64,000 bases of DNA, taken from the NCBI GenBank assembly GCA_023386495.1, contig JAEWJS010000056.1, positions 1-64,000 on the forward strand, in the 5' to 3' direction. This document shows, piece after piece, positions 35,610 to 44,339 of the stretch. Positions within the stretch are counted from its first letter, which is position 1. Each line of letters opens with the position of its first letter. The notes under the pieces were generated by a model, which searched no databases, was not told the DNA's origin, and saw only the letters and a list, made by a program, of their open reading frames with translations. The position numbers and the translations under genes were made by a program. This DNA is from Bacillota bacterium. GTDB taxonomy: Bacteria > Bacillota > Bacilli > Paenibacillales > Paenibacillaceae.

Positions 35610-36892
35610 AGATTTGTGTGATTGGTCTAGGTTATATCGGGCTTCCTACAGCTGCGATGTTTTCCAATTACGGATGTGAAGTTGTGGGTGTGGATGTGAA
35701 GGCTGAGGTTGTTGAAGTGTTGAATCAGGGGAAGATCCATATCGAAGAGCCTGGACTGGGAGATATGATTAGAAAGTCTGTTCTAAATGGAACATTTCGA
35801 GCAAGCACATCTCCGGAAGAGGCGGATGTGTTTATTATTGCAGTCCCAACCCCAAATAACGATGACTTCTATATGAGTTGTGATTTAACACATGTGCTTC
35901 AAGCGTGTAGTTCAATTATTCCCCATGTGAACAAAGGTACGGTTGTTATAGTGGAATCCACGATAGCACCAAGATCTATGGATGATTTCGTGAAGCCGCT
36001 GTTCGAACGCCATGGGAAGGTGATAGGGGAAGATATATTCTTAGCTCATTGTCCTGAACGTGTACTGCCTGGTCAGATTCTTCATGAACTAATCCATAAC
36101 AATCGAATTGTCGGTGGAATAACCAATAATTGTACCGAGGCAGCTGCGGAAGTATATGGATTGTTTGTAAAAGGGGAAATCATCAAAACCGAGGCCAAGA
36201 CAGCCGAAATGTCAAAATGTATGGAAAATACTTTCCGAGATGTTAATATAGCACTTGCAAACGAGTTGGCGAAAATTTGCAATAAGTTGGAGATAAATGT
36301 ATTTGATGTTGTCCAAATGGCGAACAAGCATCCAAGGGTAAATATCCATAGCCCTGGACCTGGTGTTGGGGGACATTGTCTCGCAGTAGATCCGTACTTT
36401 ATATATGCGAAAGCACCAGAATATGCGAATCTGATTAAGATTGCTAGAGATACCAATAATAGCATGCCGCAATTTGTTGTTGGACAAGTAAGGAAACTAA
36501 TCAATGGGATTGATGATCCGAAGATTGCCGTATATGGCGTGACATATAAAGGGAATGTCGATGATATGCGAGAATCACCGGCAGTCGAAGTTATTAAAGA
36601 ACTCGAGGTTAAGGGTTACAACATTGCCATCCATGACCCGCATGTCAAACATGAAAAATTTGTAGATGCCGAAGAGGCTGTGTTAAACGCCGATGTCCTT
36701 CTGGTCTTAACGGATCATAATGAATTCAAGCAATTAGATCATGAGAAAATTGCAACCTTAATGAGAACAGCTGTAGTGTTTGATACAAAAAACGTGATTA
36801 AGAAAAATGAGGATACGGGGCTTGTCGTGTTGAACTTCGGAAATGTACACGAGTACCTGAAGAGAAATGATGTATATGAAGCTATTGTATAA
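35606..36892 (+). CDS. wecC: UDP-N-acetyl-D-mannosamine dehydrogenase-type nucleotide-sugar dehydrogenase
   Basis: A 428-residue enzyme of the UDP-sugar dehydrogenase family: CVIGLGYIGLPTAAMF Rossmann start, IIAVPTPNN, VESTIAP, catalytic cysteine in GPGVGGHCLAVDPYF and TYKGNVDDMRESPA. GGHCLAVDPYF is the WecC/WbpA-type form, unlike GGSCFPKD of the glucose enzyme at 19718, so the product is probably UDP-ManNAcA or a related uronic acid. Overlaps the preceding gene by four bases. The gene symbol follows the family and not tested substrate specificity. Confidence 0.85.
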   Translation: MKICVIGLGYIGLPTAAMFSNYGCEVVGVDVKAEVVEVLNQGKIHIEEPGLGDMIRKSVLNGTFRASTSPEEADVFIIAVPTPNNDDFYMSCDLTHVLQACSSIIPHVNKGTVVIVESTIAPRSMDDFVKPLFERHGKVIGEDIFLAHCPERVLPGQILHELIHNNRIVGGITNNCTEAAAEVYGLFVKGEIIKTEAKTAEMSKCMENTFRDVNIALANELAKICNKLEINVFDVVQMANKHPRVNIHSPGPGVGGHCLAVDPYFIYAKAPEYANLIKIARDTNNSMPQFVVGQVRKLINGIDDPKIAVYGVTYKGNVDDMRESPAVEVIKELEVKGYNIAIHDPHVKHEKFVDAEEAVLNADVLLVLTDHNEFKQLDHEKIATLMRTAVVFDTKNVIKKNEDTGLVVLNFGNVHEYLKRNDVYEAIV

Positions 36893-36939
36893 ACATTGGG
36901 TTAGTGCAACGCTTCCTCAATGAAGAAGAGGAGAATCAC

Positions 36940-37857
36940 ATGGTCGGACTACCAAACCGCGAGCAGATGAACTGGATCTGCTCGCGTGTCCATGGAATAG
37001 ATGTGCTTGATGTCGGATGTGCAGATGGTACTCTTGGGCATCAATTAGTTCGGGAAGGTAAATCTGTGATAGGAATTGATATAGATAGTAAGGCAATTGG
37101 TGAAGCCTTGAGTGTCATTAATATGGAAAAGAACACGACTAATAATCGCATTAGCTTTATTAATGTAAACGTGTTTGAGTTCCGGTGTGAGAAAAGATTC
37201 GACACGGTCATACTTGCAGATGTATTGCCGTGTTTTTCTTCATCAAATCAACTTCTTGAACGAGTAATGACTCTTTTAACTGACCAAGGGATTGTAATAA
37301 TTTCCATCCCCCTGGGGATTCAGGGGTCTTCAAACTTTATGAGAACATACACTTTGCACGATTTGTTAGAGGAAATAGGAGTATATTTTAAGGTCGAAGA
37401 ATTGAAGCTTTTCAATCATCGCGCTGGTATTGTGGTATCAAAAAGGGTTGAAGAGGAACGTCAGAAGTGCCTTCATGAATTGATTGCGCTAAATGAGTTG
37501 GAAAATTTGTATCACGGCATTGAGCGCACACTGTTAGATAAACTAGAGAGTAAAGAGCAGCAAGTTCAACAATTGTTGGCTGAAGTTTCAAATGTTAATG
37601 AAGAAAAGCAGAATCTTGAATTAGACATAGAAGGACTCCGAGAGAGTATGGAAAGTTGTAATGCCGAGATACTGAGGCGGCTAGATAGTGAGGAGCAGAC
37701 ATTGCTTAAGTATCAGGATGCCGTACACGCATATAATTTTCTAGAAGCTAGATATTCACAGATCTCTAAGAAGTATGACTTGTTGAGGAATTCCAAGCTC
37801 GGGAGACTAACGCTGAAATACTGGAAATCAAAAAAGCGTATTCCAGAGGATTTTTAA
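36940..37857 (+). CDS. SAM-dependent methyltransferase with C-terminal coiled coil
   Basis: A 305-residue protein. Methyltransferase motif I VLDVGCADGTLGHQL, then GIDIDSKAIGEAL, and FDTVILADVLPC; the second half (about 180-270) is a long heptad-rich coiled coil, ending in KLGRLTLKYWKSKK, a tail common in polysaccharide-locus glycosyltransferases. ATG 36940 follows AGAGGAGA with seven-base spacing; the GTG at 36904 has only a weak site and would add 12 residues. It may cap or modify the chain end and anchor to the assembly machinery, as WbdD-type proteins do; the second point is speculation. Confidence 0.78.
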   Translation: MVGLPNREQMNWICSRVHGIDVLDVGCADGTLGHQLVREGKSVIGIDIDSKAIGEALSVINMEKNTTNNRISFINVNVFEFRCEKRFDTVILADVLPCFSSSNQLLERVMTLLTDQGIVIISIPLGIQGSSNFMRTYTLHDLLEEIGVYFKVEELKLFNHRAGIVVSKRVEEERQKCLHELIALNELENLYHGIERTLLDKLESKEQQVQQLLAEVSNVNEEKQNLELDIEGLRESMESCNAEILRRLDSEEQTLLKYQDAVHAYNFLEARYSQISKKYDLLRNSKLGRLTLKYWKSKKRIPEDF

Positions 37858-37883
37858 GATTTAATAGGAGAGTTGTGCTTACT

Positions 37884-40154
37884 ATGGACCAGAATTATGT
37901 CCGCGAGAAATTGAAAGAAGTTCAGAATGTGCGTCACAGCATTCAACGATCTATAGGTGGCCTAGAGCAATCAGGAGTCGAATATCCAAATATAGATTTA
38001 CGAGTTGCAGCGATTATGGACGTGTTCACTTACCATTCTTTCAATCCGGAATTCCTAATTTGTCAACTCACACCAAACGATTGGGAGAACGAATTACATT
38101 CGTTTCAACCTAATCTTTTTTTTCTTGAATCCGCTTGGCTTGGTAAAGACGGGCTTTGGCATTCCAAGGTGTCTCATTTAAGCGATGAGCTTATCGGAAT
38201 AATAAATTACTGCAAAAAACATGATATCCCGGTTGTTCTATGGAATAAAGAAGATCCAGTGCATTTTAACACCTTTCTTGCTGTTGCTAAATATGCAGAT
38301 TATGTGTTTACAACCGATATTGATTGCATCGTGCGCTATAAAAGAATATTGAAGCATGATCATGTATACTTATTGCCGTTTGCGGCTCAATCAAAAAAAC
38401 ACAACCCGATAGAATGCTACCAGCGAGAGAATTCATTCTGCTTTGCTGGAACATATTACAAGCGATATCCTGAACGGAACAAAGATCTCGAGACTATCAT
38501 TAATGTAACAAAAGATGTGTCCAGCGTAGTTATCTACGATCGCAACTATCAAAAGCGAGATTCAAATCACATGTTTCCAGTTCGCTACAAACGCTACATC
38601 AAGGGAATGTTACCTCCAGACGAGATTGACAAAGCTTACAAAGGCCACAGGTACAATATTAATATGAACACCGTAAAACGGTCACAGAGTATGTGCGCGC
38701 GACGTGTGTTCGAATTACTGGCATCGAACACCATCACGATTAGTAACTATTCATTGGCTGTGCGGAACCTCTTAGGAGACTTAGTTATTTGTACGGATGA
38801 TGGGGAGCGGCTAAAAACAGAGTTATTAAAATTTGAAAATGAGGAGTATTATTATAAATACCGATTAGCAGGGTTGCGTAAAGTGTTAACAGAGCACACT
38901 TACAGCAATCGAGTTCGATATATTCTTAAAAAAGTGTATAGACAGGAAATTGCGATTAATTGGGGAGAGATTGCAGTGATCGCAATCGCCAATAATGAAT
39001 TGGAGTTCAATCATATCCTTCGTTCCTACACGAAACAGAGTTATAAAAATAAACAGTTGTTCATCATTACCTCGTTGAAAAAACAGCCATCAACTTCAGT
39101 GAGTATAGTATCCCATCCAACAGCAGAGTGGATGGAGGGAATTCAGTCGAAGTTCGATTATATCGCATGCTTCTCGATTCATGATTATTATGGTGAGAAT
39201 TATCTTTTCGATTTTATGACTACCAGGGAATACTTAGACATTAATGTAGTGACAAAGAGGATGTACTTTGAGAATCATGATGGCATACTCAGTAAGCGGG
39301 GTTCAGGTGTGACGTATCAATCCACGGACTCAGGTGCTCTAAGGAGATCCTTAGTCAAGTGCGGAATATATGACAGCACAAAATGGCTGCGGTTAATTCA
39401 ATCTATTGATACAAGCGTTATTGAGTCGGAGTCCTTCTCGATCGATGAGTTCAATTATTGTATGAATTATTTAGGTTCAAATTGCGAGAGAGTGGACGAT
39501 TTGGCTATACCAGATACAGGTATTTCTATGGATCTATTATACCAAAAGGCAGAGCAAATCAGAGTCAGTAGATGTTTTGACACGCCGGAACTGAATAACT
39601 CGATCAGTAATGAAATGTCTCCTGGAGTTATATGCAAGTCCAACGCTATTCTGATAACCAACAGTAGTGATAGTGTAAATGCTAACATTCAAAGTCGACT
39701 CATTGAATACAAGCAGTTAGGAATGTTAGTGGATGTATATCAATGTAATGAATTGTATATGAACCGCCAGTTTGATTATGTTGGCATTGATATTGTGACA
39801 GGGAATTATGAGTGTCTTGTCAATATACTTACCTATGGTGGTCATAATACGATTCTGATCCATAGATTAACTCAATCGCTCTGGGCAAGTATTAGAAAAG
39901 TTACCATGGGAAAAAGGTTGATCGTGAGGATACATGAATCAGATATGCAAGCACCGTGGAAAAGGTCTGATCGAGATTTCTGGAGGGAGATCTTCAACTT
40001 AGCAGTCGACTCGAAAAAATACCAGCTCCATTTTATATTTGTATCAACACACGCTGCTTTGCAGGTGTTCAAGAATCTCGAAGAGGATCTTCCAAATCAT
40101 TTATATTCAATATCTCATAATTATATTGTATCTGATCTATTAAATACCAAATGA
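37884..40154 (+). CDS. Multi-domain CgeB-type glycosyltransferase
   Basis: About 756 residues. The first half is a CgeB/DUF3880-like GT-B module (SFCFAGTYYKRYPERNKDLE, GMLPPDEIDKAYKGHRYNINMNT, CARRVFELLASNTITIS). Around 365-560 comes a GT2-like stretch (AIANNELEFNHILRSYTKQSY) lacking an obvious DXD metal site, and the last 180 residues resemble the N-terminal half of a GT-B enzyme. It may be an assembly of one active and two degenerate modules. AGGAG at 37866-37870 could serve GTG 37875 or ATG 37884. AT-rich. The stop overlaps a small frame at 40151. Confidence 0.78.
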   Translation: MDQNYVREKLKEVQNVRHSIQRSIGGLEQSGVEYPNIDLRVAAIMDVFTYHSFNPEFLICQLTPNDWENELHSFQPNLFFLESAWLGKDGLWHSKVSHLSDELIGIINYCKKHDIPVVLWNKEDPVHFNTFLAVAKYADYVFTTDIDCIVRYKRILKHDHVYLLPFAAQSKKHNPIECYQRENSFCFAGTYYKRYPERNKDLETIINVTKDVSSVVIYDRNYQKRDSNHMFPVRYKRYIKGMLPPDEIDKAYKGHRYNINMNTVKRSQSMCARRVFELLASNTITISNYSLAVRNLLGDLVICTDDGERLKTELLKFENEEYYYKYRLAGLRKVLTEHTYSNRVRYILKKVYRQEIAINWGEIAVIAIANNELEFNHILRSYTKQSYKNKQLFIITSLKKQPSTSVSIVSHPTAEWMEGIQSKFDYIACFSIHDYYGENYLFDFMTTREYLDINVVTKRMYFENHDGILSKRGSGVTYQSTDSGALRRSLVKCGIYDSTKWLRLIQSIDTSVIESESFSIDEFNYCMNYLGSNCERVDDLAIPDTGISMDLLYQKAEQIRVSRCFDTPELNNSISNEMSPGVICKSNAILITNSSDSVNANIQSRLIEYKQLGMLVDVYQCNELYMNRQFDYVGIDIVTGNYECLVNILTYGGHNTILIHRLTQSLWASIRKVTMGKRLIVRIHESDMQAPWKRSDRDFWREIFNLAVDSKKYQLHFIFVSTHAALQVFKNLEEDLPNHLYSISHNYIVSDLLNTK

Positions 40155-40288
40155 AGAAAGGGGAATGTATAGAGAAATATCGTCCACTCGTTTTTACTTT
40201 GTATGAATGTGTAAGTCAAATGACTTACTGGTCTGAGCTGTTTGGACTTGTCCAAGAAGACATATTTAATGAGCTTGAGTTCCGATAG
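40151..40288 (+). CDS. Possible 45-residue small protein or gene remnant
   Basis: An ATG overlaps the preceding stop as ATGA, and the frame runs 45 codons (start MKKGECIEKYRPLV). No separate ribosome site is needed for a coupled start, but none is visible either. Composition is amphipathic (LVFTLYECVSQMTYWSELF). It could be a coupled microprotein or the leftover of a decayed glycosyltransferase; no family recognised. Confidence 0.3.
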   Translation: MKKGECIEKYRPLVFTLYECVSQMTYWSELFGLVQEDIFNELEFR

Positions 40289-40454
40289 TGGGCAAAGGTA
40301 AGATATCCAAAACATCATTGGAATTACTCAAGAAGTTTAAAGATGTCATTCTTGAGAAATGTGTTTACGCAAGTTGAAAAGAAAATTGTAACCCCACTCT
40401 ATTCAACGAGGAATGCTAAATAGTTATTAATTGAATTCGGAAGGATGTATGCAC

Positions 40455-42314
40455 ATGTCGCAAAATCTGAGCAATACCGCAATGGAAGTCACAGAACAAA
40501 GGGTGAATCAATTAGTTGAACAATTGCAAAAAAAGCATTATGAAGCATTGTTCTATGCAAATCAATATCTCATCTTACAGCAGTCTATGCGTTATCAAGT
40601 TGGATCGTTGATAATTAATTGTATCCGCAACCCGTTTAGGATTATATCTGAGACAGGCGCTTTTATTAAGTATGTAAGTGCTTGGAAGTCAAAACGGTCC
40701 ATGGGGGTTGAACCTAATCGGGTACTAAGAGCAATTGATTTTGAAGGTGAAGTTGTAAATATCGCATTAGCTGAAAGCGCCGAGAGAGAAGCGCGTGTTA
40801 AAGAGATTTTATTGGAATTAAGTGATCCTATTGAGCAATCAAAATTTCTCTATAAAATATTGGATTTTTATATTGACCTAAACAGTTTTGTCGACGCAAC
40901 CGTGTATGCTGAACAAGCGTATAGGCTAGATGAATCTAATGCGATGACAGTAAGGAAATTGATTGGGCTCTATAACCGTACCGGCAACATTACAAAAAGA
41001 TATGATTTCATTCGACGAATGATTGATCTTGGCGGAAAGATGATCGGTAATGAGCATGAAATGGCAGAAGCAGAGCATCGATTATATAAAACAAGATGGG
41101 AATGGAAGCGGGATGTCCAGCTCATTCCACGCGGGCAAGGCATTCTCAATGTCCTAAACAAATATTATCCTGAAGTTAACGGCTACACAGTCCGTAGTTA
41201 TGAGATTGTTAATCAGCAGAAGTTGCTGGGCCTTGAACCTAGTGTCGTTACAAAGCTCGGATGGGTTGCCAAAGGGGAGAAGGGTGGCATTGTCGAGAAG
41301 GAAGGAGTCCGGCACCACTATCTTATGCTGAAAGAGATGCCGGCTATCAGTCAGGTCCCGATGGACCGATATTTCGATGAATATGCAGATATATTCTATG
41401 AGAAGATAATGATGATTCGTCCAAGTGTGATTCATGCAGCGTCAAATTTTCAGAACGCACTGCCTGCACTCCAGGTGGCAAAGAAAGCAGGTATTCCTTC
41501 TGTATATGAGGTTAGGGGGATGTGGCATCATACTCAAAGCTCCAAGGTAGAAGGGTTTGAGGGGTCAGAACGGTATCAACTTCACGAAGACTATGAACTA
41601 TATTGCTGCGAGATTGCTGATCGTGTGGTTACAATATGCCAAAGCTTGTGTGACTATTTAGTCGATCGGGGCATTCCGAGAGGGAAAATAACAATTATTC
41701 CAAATGCTGTGGATATTAACGAATTCTCACCTGTAGATAAAGATCATCAATTAATTAATCAATACGGACTAGAAGGGCATACTGTACTTGGGTTTATTGG
41801 TTCGGTTACTGTTTATGAGGGATTAAAATATCTATTACAATCCATTGCAATGCTTGTAGCACAAAAGGCGAGAGTGAAGCTTATCATTGTTGGGGATGGT
41901 CCTATTCTTCCAGAGTTGAAGCAATTGTCGGTTACTCTGAATATTTCGAATCATGTTATATTTACAGGAAGAGTCCCACGTCAAGAGGTAAAACGTTATT
42001 ATTCAATTATCGACATATTTCCCTTTCCACGAACAAAGGACAAGGTATGTGAGTTAGTTACCCCGCTTAAACCTTACGAGGCGATGGCAATGGGCAAACT
42101 TGTGGCTGTTAGCGGGATTTCAGCTCTAAAAGAAATGGTAATTGACGGGGAGACTGGTCTCGTTTTTGAAGCAGAGAATGTGGAGTCATTGACACAAACA
42201 ATAAAACTTGCGATCGAACAAGAGAAAGTCGCCAGTCAAGGTTTAGATTGGGTACGTAGGAATCGCGATTGGAACAAAGTCGCAATAGGATATAAGGAAG
42301 TATATTTATTCTAA
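40455..42314 (+). CDS. Family 4 glycosyltransferase with helical N-terminal domain
   Basis: About 619 residues. The first 230 are helical (coiled-coil start, then an AALYDE-like YAEQAYRLDESNAMT repeat that looks like a TPR). The GT4 module begins at GILNVLNKYYPEVNGYTVRSYE and ends with FIGSVTVYEGLKYLLQSI, LIIVGDGPILPELK and PLKPYEAMAMGKLVAVSGISALKE, the nucleotide-sugar-binding E-x7-E region. ATG 40455 follows GGAAGG at 40439-40444; ATG 40449 is too close. It is separated from the CgeB-type gene by 300 bp holding only the small frame at 40151. Confidence 0.85.
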   Translation: MSQNLSNTAMEVTEQRVNQLVEQLQKKHYEALFYANQYLILQQSMRYQVGSLIINCIRNPFRIISETGAFIKYVSAWKSKRSMGVEPNRVLRAIDFEGEVVNIALAESAEREARVKEILLELSDPIEQSKFLYKILDFYIDLNSFVDATVYAEQAYRLDESNAMTVRKLIGLYNRTGNITKRYDFIRRMIDLGGKMIGNEHEMAEAEHRLYKTRWEWKRDVQLIPRGQGILNVLNKYYPEVNGYTVRSYEIVNQQKLLGLEPSVVTKLGWVAKGEKGGIVEKEGVRHHYLMLKEMPAISQVPMDRYFDEYADIFYEKIMMIRPSVIHAASNFQNALPALQVAKKAGIPSVYEVRGMWHHTQSSKVEGFEGSERYQLHEDYELYCCEIADRVVTICQSLCDYLVDRGIPRGKITIIPNAVDINEFSPVDKDHQLINQYGLEGHTVLGFIGSVTVYEGLKYLLQSIAMLVAQKARVKLIIVGDGPILPELKQLSVTLNISNHVIFTGRVPRQEVKRYYSIIDIFPFPRTKDKVCELVTPLKPYEAMAMGKLVAVSGISALKEMVIDGETGLVFEAENVESLTQTIKLAIEQEKVASQGLDWVRRNRDWNKVAIGYKEVYLF

Positions 42315-42342
42315 ATATTTATACGATGGTGGGGAAGTTAAA

Positions 42343-44271
42343 ATGAGCGATATCAAAGTAATAACTATATTAGGAAAGTTGAAAAGACAAGAGTTAATAT
42401 TAGTATGTGAGAATTATCTGAGTGGCGGAATATATATTGATCAAGCGTATCCTATTGTCAATCCGAGTGGGAATATTTGGGTGTCTGACCCGGTTCAGGA
42501 CAGAAGTTGGAGGTTCTGGTTGCACTCATTCAGTATGCTTGTTCATTTGACGAATGGATATGAAGAAACACTTAAATATGCTTATTTAGAAAAAGGAAAA
42601 GAATTTATTCTCGATTGGTATGAGCATAATTTTAATGATTCTCCTTCTGAAATGGCCTGGCATGACCACTCTACAGCAATTCGATTGATTCTAATGTGTA
42701 GGTTTTATCAAGTGTGGACTGGTGCGGGTGTTGAGGATAATGCGTTTAAAAGCGTGTTGTTAAAAATGGTCGAGAAGCATTGTGTAAAACTGTCAAATGA
42801 AGATTTTTACATGAAAAAACATAATCATGGGATAGATCAAGACATTGCGCTCTTTACGGGATATCATACCTTCAAAGATTATTTCTTTGACAAGCCATGG
42901 CAAGATACAGCACTAGCAAGATTTAAGAAGCAAATGGAAGATTTGTTTGAGGGAGACGGGAGTTACCTTGAGCATTCCCCTCACTATGCTTTTCTGATTC
43001 TAGATCGTATGATTCAATTTACAGATGTCTTAAAATCCGTCAATAATCATGGTTACAAGGAAATCGAGGAAAGACTTTTAAAACAACTAGAATTTCTAAC
43101 TGACATGCTGGATCCCTCGTGTCAAATCCCCCCAATTGGTGATAGTGAGACTAGGAGTGTGAAATTCAAAAAAAATAGTCTAGAGGGTGATTTGAAAAAT
43201 AAAATTGATCAGTTAAACGATTGGGCAAATAATCAAGGAAAGCTTAAATGGGAAAAAGGAGATGCGGTGTATCCACAAGGCGGGTATGCGATTCTCAAGG
43301 AGAAAGCCAATTCATTAGAGGAATGTACACAATTAATATTTAGTTGTGCTTTCCATTCCAGAGTTCACAAACACCATGATGATTTGTCATTTATATTATT
43401 TGCGAAAGGGCAGCCCCTTATTGTTGATGCAGGAAAACACAGTTACAATTATGCTAGTGAAGAACGGCAATTTATTGTATCATCCAAAGCGCATAATTCG
43501 GTAATAGTGGATAACTCAAATACGGATATCGCAAGGGTCAATATTGGAAAGAGTGCACTTACGAGCTATTTTTCAAGTGAAACATTGTCCTTTGCCGCAG
43601 GTTGCCATTGTCTGTACCCAGGGGTTATCCATAGTCGACTAATTTTATATCTAAAGCCTGAACTTTATCTAATATTCGATTATGTAGAAGGCCATAAGGA
43701 TCATGACATTGATCAAAACTTTCTATTTGCACCGAATATCCAGATTCAACAGGTAAATAATCAATTCAAAGGTCTTATAGAAGATGAGACAGTATTAACT
43801 GTTTCCCCCCTGTATCACCCGAAATTAATTAATCATGAATTAATTAATGGAAACAGGGAGCCGCTCGACGGCTGGATTTCGTTAGAACGAAATAAAGTAA
43901 CTCCTACTTCAGTGTTGAGGTTTAGGAATAGAGGGAATGAAGCGAGAATGGCTACCCTTATTTCGCTAAATTCCAATCATCAGACTAATATGGTGAGTGG
44001 TTTTGAATGGAAACAAGATTACATCGAATTTAAAATATTACAAGATGAATATAGAATCATATTTTTACATCATAAAGCCTATGTTGTTAGGAATAATTTA
44101 TTATTAGATAGTGAATATTATGAGCATAAAATGCTACTTGGAAATATTAGGGAAGCGCGAGAATTTGAATTTAAGCAGAAATATCGGTCAGAAAGGGATC
44201 GTAAACTTAAATTAATGAATATAGTTGATTCCCTTAAAAATAGTTTAGGGCTTGGAAATAAAAGTGATTGA
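42343..44271 (+). CDS. Heparinase II/III family protein
   Basis: A 642-residue protein. An N-terminal alpha/alpha toroid (WHDHSTAIRLILMCRFYQ ... HNHGIDQDIALFTG ... DGSYLEHSPHYAF) is followed by the heparinase II/III C-terminal beta region with HKHHDDLSFILFAKGQPLIVDAGK and SSKAHNSVIVDN. Enzymes of this fold cleave uronic-acid-containing polysaccharides by beta-elimination. No signal peptide is seen, so it would act inside the cell or by another export path; members are frequent in polysaccharide synthesis loci, where they may edit the chain or modify sugar residues. It fits with the UDP-uronate gene upstream. Confidence 0.85.
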   Translation: MSDIKVITILGKLKRQELILVCENYLSGGIYIDQAYPIVNPSGNIWVSDPVQDRSWRFWLHSFSMLVHLTNGYEETLKYAYLEKGKEFILDWYEHNFNDSPSEMAWHDHSTAIRLILMCRFYQVWTGAGVEDNAFKSVLLKMVEKHCVKLSNEDFYMKKHNHGIDQDIALFTGYHTFKDYFFDKPWQDTALARFKKQMEDLFEGDGSYLEHSPHYAFLILDRMIQFTDVLKSVNNHGYKEIEERLLKQLEFLTDMLDPSCQIPPIGDSETRSVKFKKNSLEGDLKNKIDQLNDWANNQGKLKWEKGDAVYPQGGYAILKEKANSLEECTQLIFSCAFHSRVHKHHDDLSFILFAKGQPLIVDAGKHSYNYASEERQFIVSSKAHNSVIVDNSNTDIARVNIGKSALTSYFSSETLSFAAGCHCLYPGVIHSRLILYLKPELYLIFDYVEGHKDHDIDQNFLFAPNIQIQQVNNQFKGLIEDETVLTVSPLYHPKLINHELINGNREPLDGWISLERNKVTPTSVLRFRNRGNEARMATLISLNSNHQTNMVSGFEWKQDYIEFKILQDEYRIIFLHHKAYVVRNNLLLDSEYYEHKMLLGNIREAREFEFKQKYRSERDRKLKLMNIVDSLKNSLGLGNKSD

Positions 44272-44339
44272 ATATTCTTGAAACACTGAGATTTCTCCAA
44301 AATCCCCGATGAATTTAGAAAAGAGAGGGGTTTATCTAA

